42,448 bases of DNA from NCBI GenBank assembly GCA_025358435.1, contig JANYJQ010000182.1, forward strand, positions 1 through 42,448. The letters are read 5' to 3'. This document shows positions 1 through 9,760 of the stretch, piece after piece. A model generated the notes under the pieces. That model was not told where the DNA came from. It worked only from the letters and a program-made list of their open reading frames with translations, and made no database searches. The translations under genes were made by a program, and so were the position numbers. Numbering within the stretch: position 1 is the stretch's first letter; each line of letters opens with the position of its first letter. The stretch is from Holophagaceae bacterium (lineage in GTDB: Bacteria; Acidobacteriota; Holophagae; Holophagales; Holophagaceae).

Positions 1-1322
1 ATGCGGTCCAACACCAGGCCACCGGAGCCCAGCTCTCGGCGGTGAGTTGGACGAGTCCTCGCATCTTCATCCCTGCAGGAGCGACTTCCATCCGGCAGTT
101 CTACATGCTGCAGCCCTTTGAAAACCAGCTGGCGCGCATCAGCATCAATGGAAAACAGCTTCGCGCCTACATGGATGAAGATGCGAGGACTCGTCCAACT
201 CACCGCCGAGAGCTGGGCTCCGGTGGCCTGGTGTTGGACCGCATGGAGGAGCTGTGCCAGAGGCGTATCCTCCAGACGGCACCAGCGGCCATCCAGATCC
301 GTAAGCAGGTTCGTGGCGGCGGTATTGAGGTAGATCTCCGTAGCTGTTCGGAGTGCGGCAGTCAGCTCCAATACCTGGGCGTCCTGCGGAGTATCCGCTG
401 TTGGCTGAACCAGACGTCCCTGGGAAGCCATCACCCGCCATCGTCCCTGGACTTTTTGAAGCGTGAGATCAGCCACCGCCAAGGCCCTGCCGTGGGCTGC
501 CGCCTGGAGGATGGGAATGCCTTTGTGCTGGCTGGAATTGGGTGAATGGGTATGACCGGTAAGGATCAGGTCTATGCCTGGCACCTGGTCTGCCAGCCGC
601 AAGGCGCAATTCTCATCGCCCTCCTGCCCCGGCAAAGTTCCCAGGCCCGAATGCATGGTGACGATGATGACGTCTGCCTTTTCTTTTTCGCGCAGGCGTG
701 GAATCAGCGACCTGGCACTTTCCACGATGTCCTGGAAGGTCATCCCCGCATAGTTCCCGGGCTCTTCCAATTTGGGGATCACGGACGTAGTGAAGCCCAC
801 GATGATCACCGTGGCGCCGCCAATGGTCACCTTGGTCCAGGGAGTGAAAGCCCCCTTCCCGCCTTTGATGTTGATTGCGTTGGCCGACAGGAACGGGAAT
901 TTGGCCTGCTTCTCGGCCCCCCGCAGCACTTCCAAACCCCAGTTGAAATCATGGTTGCCGATGGCCATGGCCGAATAGCCCAGGGCGTTCATCACCGCAA
1001 TGGATGGTTCCGTTATATCGGGCCGCAGCCGGGCCCGGACATAATCGATGGGCTCACCCTCGATGGTGTCCCCACTATCAATGAGCAGCGTATTGGGATT
1101 TTCGGCCTTCGCCTGCCGGATGAGCGTGGCCAGTTTGGCCCAACCCTTGTTCTCCGGTTGCAAGGTATAGGTGTCCTGGGGGAGCACGTGCCCGTGCAGA
1201 TCCGTGGTGCCAAGTACCTGGAGTTTCAACTCCTGGGCGCTTAACAGGCCCGTACCAAGCAGTAGGACCATAAAAAACGCGAACCAGGTTTTCAGGCGTA
1301 GAGAGATTCGTTCAGGAGTCAT
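1..1322 (-). CDS. Secreted 5'-nucleotidase / 2',3'-cyclic phosphodiesterase-type metallophosphatase (partial, C-terminus beyond the left window edge)
   Basis: Manual reverse-complement translation from the ATG at 1322: MTPERISLRLKTWFAFFMVLLLGTGLLSAQELKLQVLGTTDLHGHVLPQ...LLIDSGDTIEG...GNHDFNWG...ILTGHTHS. Signal peptide plus DLHGH, GD, GNHD and GHTH metallophosphatase motifs. Not in the ORF track because no stop occurs inside the window. Confidence 0.9.
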   Translation of the reverse strand, partial: MTPERISLRLKTWFAFFMVLLLGTGLLSAQELKLQVLGTTDLHGHVLPQDTYTLQPENKGWAKLATLIRQAKAENPNTLLIDSGDTIEGEPIDYVRARLRPDITEPSIAVMNALGYSAMAIGNHDFNWGLEVLRGAEKQAKFPFLSANAINIKGGKGAFTPWTKVTIGGATVIIVGFTTSVIPKLEEPGNYAGMTFQDIVESARSLIPRLREKEKADVIIVTMHSGLGTLPGQEGDENCALRLADQVPGIDLILTGHTHSPNSSQHKGIPILQAAAHGRALAVADLTLQKVQGRWRVMASQGRLVQPTADTPQDAQVLELTAALRTATEIYLNTAATNLLTDLDGRWCRLEDTPLAQLLHAVQHQATGAQLSAVSWTSPRIFIHVGAKLFSIDADARQLVFKGLQHVELPDGSRSCRDEDARTRPTHRRELGSGGLVLDR

Positions 1323-1412
1323 GAAAAAACCTTAGCTAGAAAGGAGGGCGCTTCGGAGATAAACTAGCTGTTCAACTTTTGTTGACCTCATCAACCTCTC
1401 TATGGAGCGTCC

Positions 1413-1886
1413 ATGCAAGAAGTTCAAATCAAAGCCCCCAAGCACGAATTCACTCTGCTCTGTGATGACATCCGCCAGGAAATGGGCGGCAAAACCTCGC
1501 TCATGGGCCTTTACGACCACCACATCGTGGTGCCCGAAGTGCCCTTTTCCCTTCCCAAGGTGTGCTTTTTCAGCAAGTTCTCCCGCATGGACGGCCAATT
1601 CAAGTTCAGCTTCTCCGTCGTGAGCCCTGGCGGAGAGCGCAAGGATATCATCCGCGATTCCGATGTGCAGATCCCCGAAGGCGCCAAGGAAGGCACCTTC
1701 AATGTCATCGCCAGCCCCTTTGACGTGGGTGCCGAGGGCGTCTTCGAAGTGATCATCGGTCTCACCAAAGGCGCCGATCGTTTCGAGTACGTCTACAAAT
1801 TCGCCATCAGCAACGCCCAGCGCCTGCAGGCCGAATACGAAGCCGCCATGGCTGAAGCCCAGAAGGCCGGAACCGCCGCCAACTAA
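1413..1886 (+). CDS. Conserved small protein of unknown function (resembles DUF6941-type proteins)
   Basis: 157 aa ORF MQEVQIKAPKHEFTLLCDDIRQEMGGKTSLMGLYDHHIVVP..., followed by a strong terminator; family assignment from memory only. Confidence 0.7.
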   Translation: MQEVQIKAPKHEFTLLCDDIRQEMGGKTSLMGLYDHHIVVPEVPFSLPKVCFFSKFSRMDGQFKFSFSVVSPGGERKDIIRDSDVQIPEGAKEGTFNVIASPFDVGAEGVFEVIIGLTKGADRFEYVYKFAISNAQRLQAEYEAAMAEAQKAGTAAN

Positions 1887-1916
1887 TTCAGCACCGCGTA
1901 AACCAACGCACGTTCA

Positions 1917-1945
1917 GGGGCGGGCTTCGGCCCGCCCCTTTGCTT
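1917..1945 (+). terminator. Rho-independent terminator
   Basis: ggggcgggc-ttcg-gcccgcccc: perfect 9 bp GC stem with TTCG loop, followed by T-rich tttgctttt. Confidence 0.85.
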
Positions 1946-1963
1946 TTAATCTCTGAGGCCCCC

Positions 1964-3424
1964 ATGTCCCGCCGAGTCGTCACGCGTTTCGCTCCCTCGC
2001 CCACCGGGATGCTCCACATCGGTGGAGTGCGTACGGCGCTGTTTTGCTGGCTCTTCGCCCGCAAGCACGGTGGCACCTTCATCCTGCGCGTGGAGGACAC
2101 GGATTTGTCCAGAAGCACCGACGACAACATCCGCATCATTGAAGAAGGCATGGAATGGTGCGGTCTGCATTGGGATGAAGGTCCGGTGGTGGGCGATCCC
2201 AGCAAATGGATCGGCCCCCATGGCCCCTACCGCCAGATGCAGCGCATGGAAAGCCATTACAAACCGGCCATCCAGAGGCTGATTTCGGAAGGCAAAGCCT
2301 ATCGCTGCCGATGCACCAAGGAAGCGTTGGATGAGCGACGGGCAACAGCCGAAAAAGCCGGAAAAATTTTCCAGTACGACCGTCGCTGCCGCGAAGCCAA
2401 TCACGATGACAGCCAACCCGCATCCATCCGCCTGAAAATGCCCCAGGGGTCAGAGCCATGGCTTGAACAGGGCGACATCCTGCTGCGGGATCTCATCAAG
2501 GGTGACCTGCGCTTCCCCGCCACCAGCCTGGACGATTGGATCATCGCCCGGACGGATGGCACGCCCACCTACAACTTCTGCGTGGTGGTCGACGACACGG
2601 ACATGGAAGTGAGCCACGTCATCCGCGGCGACGACCACGTGGCCAACACCCCCAAGCAGATCGCGCTCTACCATGCCATGGGCTTCGAGGCCCCGGCTTT
2701 CGCCCACGTCCCCATGATCCTGGGCAAGGACGGTGCGAAGCTGAGCAAGCGCCATGGAGCCACCAGCATCACCGAGTACCAGCAGATGGGATTCCTGCCC
2801 TCGGCCGTTCGCCTGGCGCTGGCGCGCCTTTCCTGGACGCCCAAGATCGACGGCCGCGCCATCGACACGGTGGAAGAAGAGCTGCTCACGGACGAAGAAA
2901 TGATCCAGCTCTTCGACCTCGGCGACATCCAGAAGAGCCCCGCCCGCTTCGACATGGACAAGCTTTCCTGGATGAACCAAAAGCTAATCCAGCGCGCCAC
3001 CTGGCAGGAAATTGAGCCCCATTTCCGGCCCTTCCTGCCCGAGGCCTGGAACGCGAAGCCTGATGAATGGAAAGCCCACGCCATCCAATCCACGCAAAAA
3101 GGGAAATCACTGGTGGAGATGGCGGGATTCCTGGAGTTCATTTGGGCACCACCCCCGGAATTCGACCAGGCCGCAACGGCGAAGTTCCTCACCGAAGCCG
3201 TGAAGCCCGCGTTGAAGGACCTTTGCGCCCTGACCGATTACAGCCATGATGCCCTTCACGCAGACTTCAACTCGATCATCGATAAACACGGCCTCAAACT
3301 CAAGGATTTGGCCCAGGCCCTGCGCGTTGCCCTTTGCGGCAAACCCGTCAGCCCCCCGATCTTCGACACACTGATGCTGCTGGGGCGGGAAGAGGTCGTG
3401 GCGAGGGTTGGGAAGTGGCTTTAA
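1964..3424 (+). CDS. gltX: Glutamate--tRNA ligase
   Basis: MSRRVVTRFAPSPTGMLHIGGVRTALFCWLFARKHGG..., KLSKRHGA signature, class I aaRS. The ORF track start at 1940 is an upstream TTG; ATG at 1964 is preferred. Confidence 0.95.
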   Translation: MSRRVVTRFAPSPTGMLHIGGVRTALFCWLFARKHGGTFILRVEDTDLSRSTDDNIRIIEEGMEWCGLHWDEGPVVGDPSKWIGPHGPYRQMQRMESHYKPAIQRLISEGKAYRCRCTKEALDERRATAEKAGKIFQYDRRCREANHDDSQPASIRLKMPQGSEPWLEQGDILLRDLIKGDLRFPATSLDDWIIARTDGTPTYNFCVVVDDTDMEVSHVIRGDDHVANTPKQIALYHAMGFEAPAFAHVPMILGKDGAKLSKRHGATSITEYQQMGFLPSAVRLALARLSWTPKIDGRAIDTVEEELLTDEEMIQLFDLGDIQKSPARFDMDKLSWMNQKLIQRATWQEIEPHFRPFLPEAWNAKPDEWKAHAIQSTQKGKSLVEMAGFLEFIWAPPPEFDQAATAKFLTEAVKPALKDLCALTDYSHDALHADFNSIIDKHGLKLKDLAQALRVALCGKPVSPPIFDTLMLLGREEVVARVGKWL

Positions 3425-3434
3425 AAATCTATTC

Positions 3435-3505
3435 ACCGCCAAGACGCCAAGAAAAGCGAAAAACAAGAAATTGCTTTTTCTTGGCGCCCTTGGCCTCTTG
3501 GCGGT
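3435..3505. repeat. Imperfect palindromic intergenic element built on CGCCAAG units
   Basis: Left arm accgccaagacgccaagaaaagc (3435-3457), right arm gctttttcttggcgcccttggcctcttggcggt (3473-3505); the arms are reverse complements apart from one extra ggccaagg unit in the right arm. Confidence 0.75.
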
Positions 3506-3530
3506 AGTCCTTAGTTTTTAGGTGATGCTC

Positions 3531-5231
3531 ATGTCCGATTCCCCCGAATCCCGCTCGCTCAATTTCATTGAGGACATCGTTGAATCTGACCTCGCTTCTG
3601 CGAAACATGGAGGGCGCGTGCTCACACGCTTCCCACCGGAACCCAACGGCTACCTCCACATCGGCCATGCGAAATCCATCTGCCTGAATTTCGGACTTGC
3701 AATGAGGTATGGAGGCGCCACGAACCTGCGTTTTGACGACACGAATCCCACCAAGGAGGAGGTGGAGTACGTGGATTCCATCCGCGAGGACGTGGAATGG
3801 CTGGGCTTCAAATGGGCGGGCGAGTTCTATGCCTCGGACTATTTCCAGAAGCTTTACGACTACGCCGAGCACCTGGTCAAGACCGGCAAAGCCTACGTCT
3901 GTGATTTATCAGAAGCTCAAATCCGCGAATACCGCGGCAACTTCCATACGCCTGGCAAGGACAGCCCCTTCCGAACGCGGAGCGCCGAAGAAAACTTGGA
4001 TCTCTTCCGGCGCATGAGGGCCGGGGAATTCGAAGATGGATCCAAGGTTCTGCGTGCGAAAATCGATATGCAAAGCGGCAACATGAACCTTCGCGATCCG
4101 CTCATGTACCGCATCCGCCGCTCGCACCACCACCGCACTGGTGACGCTTGGCTCATCTATCCTATGTACGATTACGCTCACGGTGTCAGTGACGCCATCG
4201 AGCGCATCACCCACTCGATCTGCACGTTGGAGTTCGAGGACCATCGGCCGCTCTACGAGTGGTTCCTGGAGCAGGACCTCGACGGGAGGTTCTTTCAACG
4301 CCCTTTACCGCGCCAGATCGAATTCGCCCGGCTCAACCTGACCTACACGGTCATGAGCAAGCGCCGCCTGCTGGAATTGGTGAACGAAGGGCACGTCAAA
4401 CATTGGGATGACCCGCGCATGCCAACGATCTGCGGCTTGCGCCGCCGGGGCTTCACGCCCGAGGCCTTGCGCGCCTTCGCCGAACGCGTGGGCGTGGCGA
4501 AGCGCGACAGCCTCACGGATGTGGCCCTGCTGGAGCACACCATCCGAGAGGACCTGGAGAAGACCGTGTTCCGCCGCATGGCCGTGCTACGGCCACTCAA
4601 AGTCGTCATCACCAACATGGCCCAGGATCAGGTCCATGAACTTGAGGTGGCCAACCATCCCGACCCCATTCACGGTTTCCGCAGGATGTCCCTAAGCCAC
4701 GAAGTCTTTGTCGAGCGGGAGGATTTCGAGGAAATCCCCCCAAAGAAATGGTTCCGGCTGGCCCCTGGCGCCGAAGTCCGCCTGAAAGGCGCCTGCCTGG
4801 TCCGCTGCGAGGAGGTCATCAAGGACTCCGATGGTGAAGTGGTGGAATTGCGCTGCACCTGGGATCCTGCATCCCTCGGTGGCAACGCGCCCGATGGCCG
4901 CAAAGTGAAGGGAACCTTGCACTGGGTGTCTGCCGCGCACACTGTCAACGCGGAAGTGCGCCTCTATGATCGGCTCTTCACGAGCGAGAACCCCATAGAT
5001 GTGGCCGAGGGCGGGGATTGGCGCGACACGCTGAACCCTGAATCCTTGACGGTCTGCGCCGCCAAGGTGGAGGCCAGCCTTGGCACCGCCACAGCTGGTG
5101 AGCGCTTCCAGTTCGAGCGCCTGGGCTATTTCTGCGTGGACAGCGATACCAAGCCCGGCGCTCCCGTCTTCAACCGCACCGTGGCATTGAAGGATTCCTG
5201 GACCAAGGTGGACGTCAAAGGCCAGGGATAG
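3531..5231 (+). CDS. glnS: Glutamine--tRNA ligase
   Basis: [27 protein letters not shown]..., VMSKRRL (KMSKS-type), C-terminal anticodon-binding beta-barrels. Start could also be 3522 (GTG) or 3525. Confidence 0.95.
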   Translation: MSDSPESRSLNFIEDIVESDLASAKHGGRVLTRFPPEPNGYLHIGHAKSICLNFGLAMRYGGATNLRFDDTNPTKEEVEYVDSIREDVEWLGFKWAGEFYASDYFQKLYDYAEHLVKTGKAYVCDLSEAQIREYRGNFHTPGKDSPFRTRSAEENLDLFRRMRAGEFEDGSKVLRAKIDMQSGNMNLRDPLMYRIRRSHHHRTGDAWLIYPMYDYAHGVSDAIERITHSICTLEFEDHRPLYEWFLEQDLDGRFFQRPLPRQIEFARLNLTYTVMSKRRLLELVNEGHVKHWDDPRMPTICGLRRRGFTPEALRAFAERVGVAKRDSLTDVALLEHTIREDLEKTVFRRMAVLRPLKVVITNMAQDQVHELEVANHPDPIHGFRRMSLSHEVFVEREDFEEIPPKKWFRLAPGAEVRLKGACLVRCEEVIKDSDGEVVELRCTWDPASLGGNAPDGRKVKGTLHWVSAAHTVNAEVRLYDRLFTSENPIDVAEGGDWRDTLNPESLTVCAAKVEASLGTATAGERFQFERLGYFCVDSDTKPGAPVFNRTVALKDSWTKVDVKGQG

Positions 5232-5375
5232 TGCTCCAGGGGACCCTGGGTGGTTCCAGCCCAGCAGCTCAACCAGACGTCAATCCATTTGTGCTTCACG
5301 TCACTCCCTAGAGCCACGGCCTAAGGCCTGCTAAGGTCTGGGAAGGGATTTTTCTCCCGCCAGCGGAAGCCTTGC

Positions 5376-6428
5376 ATGGAATCGGTTACCCATCTTCCAG
5401 GCCTATCGGCCGTGATGATCTGGACCTTGCTGAAGGTTCTCATCGTGTTCAGCGCCGTCATGGGGATCGCTTCGCTCTGGACATGGGTCGAACGCCGCGG
5501 CAGCGCCATGCTGCAGGACCGCATCGGGCCCAACCGGGCGTTGCTCTTCGGCCGTTGGCAGCTACTGGGGTTGCCGCAACTTGTGGCCGATGGCATCAAA
5601 TTCTTCTTCAAGGAAGATCAGGTTCCTCCTCACGTGACCAAGAGCCTTTACTGGCTCGCGCCGGTGCTGGCCTTCGTGCCGGCTCTGATCGGTTTCGCGG
5701 TCATTCCCTTCGGCCGCGATTTTACGTATAAAGGCGTCCCGTACCACCTGAGCATTCTGGAACCAGGCAACAGCATGGGAATGCTCTTTCCGCTGGCCAT
5801 CGGCGCCGTGGCGGTCTATGGCATCCTGGTGGCGGCCTGGAGCAGCAACAACAAATGGGCCATCCTGGGTGGCATGCGCGCGAGCGCGCAGATGGTGAGC
5901 TATGAGATCTCCCTGGGTCTGGCGGTTTTAGCGATCTTCATGAAGGTGGGTGGCTACGATCCGAGCGAGATCATCAAGGACCAGATGGCCAGCGGCTGGT
6001 TCATCTGGCGTCAACCACTCGGTTTTCTGGTCTTCTTCACCTGCATGTTCGCCGAGAGCAACCGGCTGCCTTTCGATTTCGCCGAAGGGGAAGCGGAAAT
6101 CGTCGGCTTCCACAACGAATACGGCTCCATGAAATTCGCGCTGATCGCCCTATCCGAATACGGCCACATCATCACAGCCTCTGCGCTCATCGCGACACTG
6201 TACTTCGGCGGCTGGGCCGTGCCTTTCATGCCGGAAGCACCGGTGCTGCTGACGATCCTGTTCTTCCTGATCAAGCTGCTGTTCTTCCTCTGGGTCTTTG
6301 TGTGGGTGCGCTGGACCCTGCCGCGCTTCCGGTACGACCAGCTCATGTTCCTGGGCTGGAAAGTCCTGTTGCCGATCTCCATGGCGAATTTGATCTTCAA
6401 CGCTTGGCTGATGTCGCGGGGTCACTGA
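5376..6428 (+). CDS. nuoH: NADH-quinone oxidoreductase subunit H
   Basis: 350 aa, polytopic; WVERRGSAMLQDRIGPNRA, RLPFDFAEGEAEIVGFHNEYGSMKFAL signatures. Confidence 0.95.
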   Translation: MESVTHLPGLSAVMIWTLLKVLIVFSAVMGIASLWTWVERRGSAMLQDRIGPNRALLFGRWQLLGLPQLVADGIKFFFKEDQVPPHVTKSLYWLAPVLAFVPALIGFAVIPFGRDFTYKGVPYHLSILEPGNSMGMLFPLAIGAVAVYGILVAAWSSNNKWAILGGMRASAQMVSYEISLGLAVLAIFMKVGGYDPSEIIKDQMASGWFIWRQPLGFLVFFTCMFAESNRLPFDFAEGEAEIVGFHNEYGSMKFALIALSEYGHIITASALIATLYFGGWAVPFMPEAPVLLTILFFLIKLLFFLWVFVWVRWTLPRFRYDQLMFLGWKVLLPISMANLIFNAWLMSRGH

Positions 6429-7018
6429 TGGGCGTCATCGTCAAGAAAGTTGAACTGACTTGGCTGGACCGCAGCTATGTGTGGCCCATCGCTCAGGGCA
6501 TGATCATCACGTTCCGCCATTTTCTGAAGCAGATCGCGACGCCAACCTCAAAACGCTTCACGATCCAGTATCCGGACATGAAAAAGACCCTGCCCAAGGG
6601 TTATCGCGGTCTTCACGAGTTGAAGCGGTTCGAGGATGGCGCCATCAAATGCGTGGCCTGCTTCATGTGCCAGGAAGCCTGCCCTGCCCGCTGCATCAGC
6701 ATCGAGGCCGAGGAATTCAGCGAATTGAATTTCACGCAAGGCTTCGAAGAAAAGCGGCCCAGCGTATTCAAGATCGACATGCTGCGCTGCATTTACTGCG
6801 GCATGTGCGAAGAGGCGTGTCCCAAAGACGCGATCTGGCTGCGGAACGAGTACGAAGTGGCGGCCTACGACCGGCTCAGCATGAATTATGGCAAATGGGA
6901 TCTCATCAACACCTACGCCGGCGCGGATGGGAAGGCCCGGCTGACTCAAAGCCAGGAGAGCCCTGCCACGCCATCCCGCCCTGCATCAACCTCCGGCAAT
7001 CAAGCCGGCCCGTCCTAG
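6428..7018 (+). CDS. nuoI: NADH-quinone oxidoreductase subunit I (2x[4Fe-4S])
   Basis: Two ferredoxin motifs CVACFMCQEACPARC and CIYCGMCEEACP; ATG overlaps nuoH stop (TGATG). Confidence 0.93.
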   Translation: MGVIVKKVELTWLDRSYVWPIAQGMIITFRHFLKQIATPTSKRFTIQYPDMKKTLPKGYRGLHELKRFEDGAIKCVACFMCQEACPARCISIEAEEFSELNFTQGFEEKRPSVFKIDMLRCIYCGMCEEACPKDAIWLRNEYEVAAYDRLSMNYGKWDLINTYAGADGKARLTQSQESPATPSRPASTSGNQAGPS

Positions 7019-7024
7019 GAGCAG

Positions 7025-7519
7025 ATGATGTTTCTCGTGTTTGCTCTCATCACGATCATCGGCGCGCTCGCCATGTTCAGGCAGAAGAACGTCATCGTGG
7101 CAGGGCTTTGTATGGTGCTCACCTTTTTCGGCGTGGCGGGACTGTTTCTGATGCTCTCCAATCCCGTGGCCGCGGCGCTGCAGATCATCGTCTACAGCGG
7201 CGCCATCATGGTGCTGGTGCTCTTCACCATCATGCTTTTGAACTCCCACGAAGAAGAACCCGCCATCCAGGCACGGCCCATCCAGCGCTGGGTGGGTGCC
7301 TCCCTGATCGCAGTGTTCGGCGCCTTCGCTTTCTACATCGTGATGGGGTCCAAGGCTCTGGCGGATATCGACAAGGCTAGCCGGCCAATCGCAGGCATGA
7401 ACCTGGTCCGGGTGGGCGAGGAGATTTTCCGGCACTACCTGTTGGGTTTTGAAATCATCGGCCTGCTGCTTCTTTCTGCCATGGTGGGCGCCGTGGCCTT
7501 GACTAAAAAGGAGCTGTGA
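7025..7519 (+). CDS. nuoJ: NADH-quinone oxidoreductase subunit J
   Basis: Membrane protein, AALQIIVYSGAIMVLVLFTIMLL signature; position in the nuo operon. Confidence 0.92.
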   Translation: MMFLVFALITIIGALAMFRQKNVIVAGLCMVLTFFGVAGLFLMLSNPVAAALQIIVYSGAIMVLVLFTIMLLNSHEEEPAIQARPIQRWVGASLIAVFGAFAFYIVMGSKALADIDKASRPIAGMNLVRVGEEIFRHYLLGFEIIGLLLLSAMVGAVALTKKEL

Positions 7520-7839
7520 TGGGCGCCTGGATGAATGGTTCCCTGCAAGGCTACATTCTTGTAGCTCTCCTCCTTTTCATCATCGGATTGGCGACGGTCA
7601 TGCTGCGGCGAACGCTGCTCATGCAGTTCATGGGCGTGGAATTGATGCTCAACGCTGCAAATGTGGCGCTGCTGGCGTTCGCCCGCTTTCGCGGTGGCGA
7701 TGTGACGGGCACCGTCTTCTATCTTTTCATCCTGGGTGTCGCCGCTTGCGAAGCCGCCATAGGCTTGGCGCTGGTCATCGCCCTTTTCCGCCACCGCAAA
7801 ACCACCGACGCTGATCGCGCGGATTCGCTGAGGCAATGA
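7519..7839 (+). CDS. nuoK: NADH-quinone oxidoreductase subunit K
   Basis: ~106 aa, TVMLRRTLLMQFMGVELMLNAANVALLAF signature; start overlaps nuoJ stop. Confidence 0.92.
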   Translation: MGAWMNGSLQGYILVALLLFIIGLATVMLRRTLLMQFMGVELMLNAANVALLAFARFRGGDVTGTVFYLFILGVAACEAAIGLALVIALFRHRKTTDADRADSLRQ

Positions 7840-7846
7840 GAATCTG

Positions 7847-9754
7847 ATGCAGAAGATAGCCTGGCTCATCCCGATCCTTCCCCTCTTTGGCGCAGCTTTC
7901 AACGGCCTCGTCGGCAAGAAGGCTGGCAAGAAAGCTGTGTCCCTGGTGGGCGTAGGCACCGTGGCCGCTTCCTTCCTCATCGCGCTATGGGTTTTCTTCG
8001 CCATGAAGGAAACGCCTGGGCACCGGCTGGATCTTGTCTACGGCACCTGGATGGCCACGGGTTCCTTGACAGTCCCGTTCGGCCTGACCATCGATCCCCT
8101 GTCGGGAACCATGATGCTGGTGGTGACGGGCATCAGCGCCCTGATCCATCTTTATTCCGTGGGCTACATGGCCGATGAAGACGGATACGCCCGTTACTTC
8201 TGCTACTTGAATCTCTTCGTGTTCTTCATGCTCACGCTGGTGCTCGGCAGTTCGCTGCCCCTCCTCTTCGTGGGTTGGGAAGGCGTGGGCCTTTGCTCCT
8301 ACCTGCTCATCGGCTACGCCTTTGAGACGGAAGTCGCCCCCGCCGCGGGGTTGAAAGCCTTTCTCTTCAACCGGACTGGCGACATGGGGATGGCCATCGG
8401 AATGATGGCGCTTTTCGCGATGTTTGGAACGCTCACCATCGGTGACATCCTGCAGCAGGCTGGACACATGCCGACCGAGGTCGGCTTTGGCGTTCTGACC
8501 TTCACCACGCTCATGCTTTTCGTGGGTGCCACGGGCAAGTCTGCCCAGATTCCCCTCTACCTCTGGCTGCCGGACGCCATGGCAGGCCCGACCCCTGTTT
8601 CCGCTCTGATCCACGCCGCGACCATGGTGACCAGCGGTATCTACATGATTTGCCGGCTGGCGCCGGTGTTCAGTCTCGCACCCATGACCATGACCACCAT
8701 CGCATGGGTCGGCGGCCTGACGGCGCTACTTGCTGCCACCATCGGGCTGGTCCAGCGGGACATCAAAAAGGTGCTGGCCTATTCCACGGTTTCCCAGTTG
8801 GGCTACATGTTCCTCGGTCTCGGCTCCGCAGGGTTCGCGGCCGGGTTCTTTCATGTGTTCACCCACGCCTGGTTCAAGGCGCTGCTCTTCCTCGGCGCCG
8901 GCTCTGTGATCCACGCGATGCATCACGAACAGGATCTGTTCCGCATGGGCGGGCTGAAGGAAAAATTGCCAATCACCTTCTGGACCATGCTGATCGCCAC
9001 GCTTTGCATCATGGGCATTCCAGGTTTCTCGGGCTTTTTCAGCAAGGACGAGATCCTGTACCTGGCCTTTCTTAAGAGTCCCGCACTGTGGGCGATCGGC
9101 TTGGTGGCCGCCTGCTGCACTGCCTTCTATATGGCGCGGCTCATGGCCTTGGCCTTCCTGGGCGAACCTAGAGACCCGCACGCTTTTGAGCATGCCCATG
9201 AAGCGCCAGCGACCATGACCTTTCCCCTGCTGGTTCTTGCGGTAGGAGCTGTTTTGGCGGGGTTCTGGGGCATTCCCAAAGTGCTGGGCGGCACGTTCGC
9301 CATCGACCATTGGCTGGAGTCGGCGCTCACCTATGGCCGCGTTGAGACAGAAGCGGTCTCCATCCATGAAGGCCCGGCAGTGTTGCTCATGGGCATCTCA
9401 GTGGCGGCGGCGGTTGGTTTCGGGTTATTCGGCTGGTCGCTCTACAAGAACGGAACCGAAAAGTCCGAAAGGCTCGCCGCGAAATTTCCCGGCGTGCATA
9501 TGATCCTGCTCAACAAGTATTTCCTTGATGAATTGGTGGAAGGCTACCTGCTGCGGCCCGCGCGCTGGTTCGGCAATGTGCTCTGGAAACTCTTCGACGT
9601 GATCATCATCGACGGGATCGGCGTGAACCTGCCGGGCGCCCTGACTCGCGTGGCAGGCGATTTCACCGCGCTCCTGCAAACAGGCCGTGTCCGCAACTAC
9701 GTGCTAAGCATGGGCCTTGGCGTCCTCGCCTTGTTCTATATCTTCCTAAAGTAG
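7847..9754 (+). CDS. nuoL: NADH-quinone oxidoreductase subunit L
   Basis: 635 aa antiporter-like subunit; VGWEGVGLCSYLLIGY, AMAGPTPVSALIHAATMVTSGIYMICR signatures. Confidence 0.95.
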   Translation: MQKIAWLIPILPLFGAAFNGLVGKKAGKKAVSLVGVGTVAASFLIALWVFFAMKETPGHRLDLVYGTWMATGSLTVPFGLTIDPLSGTMMLVVTGISALIHLYSVGYMADEDGYARYFCYLNLFVFFMLTLVLGSSLPLLFVGWEGVGLCSYLLIGYAFETEVAPAAGLKAFLFNRTGDMGMAIGMMALFAMFGTLTIGDILQQAGHMPTEVGFGVLTFTTLMLFVGATGKSAQIPLYLWLPDAMAGPTPVSALIHAATMVTSGIYMICRLAPVFSLAPMTMTTIAWVGGLTALLAATIGLVQRDIKKVLAYSTVSQLGYMFLGLGSAGFAAGFFHVFTHAWFKALLFLGAGSVIHAMHHEQDLFRMGGLKEKLPITFWTMLIATLCIMGIPGFSGFFSKDEILYLAFLKSPALWAIGLVAACCTAFYMARLMALAFLGEPRDPHAFEHAHEAPATMTFPLLVLAVGAVLAGFWGIPKVLGGTFAIDHWLESALTYGRVETEAVSIHEGPAVLLMGISVAAAVGFGLFGWSLYKNGTEKSERLAAKFPGVHMILLNKYFLDELVEGYLLRPARWFGNVLWKLFDVIIIDGIGVNLPGALTRVAGDFTALLQTGRVRNYVLSMGLGVLALFYIFLK

Positions 9755-9760
9755 GCCCTG

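Noticed and set aside
546-1244. 232 aa plus-strand ORF
   Set aside because: Antisense shadow of the minus-strand metallophosphatase, which has a signal peptide and all family motifs.
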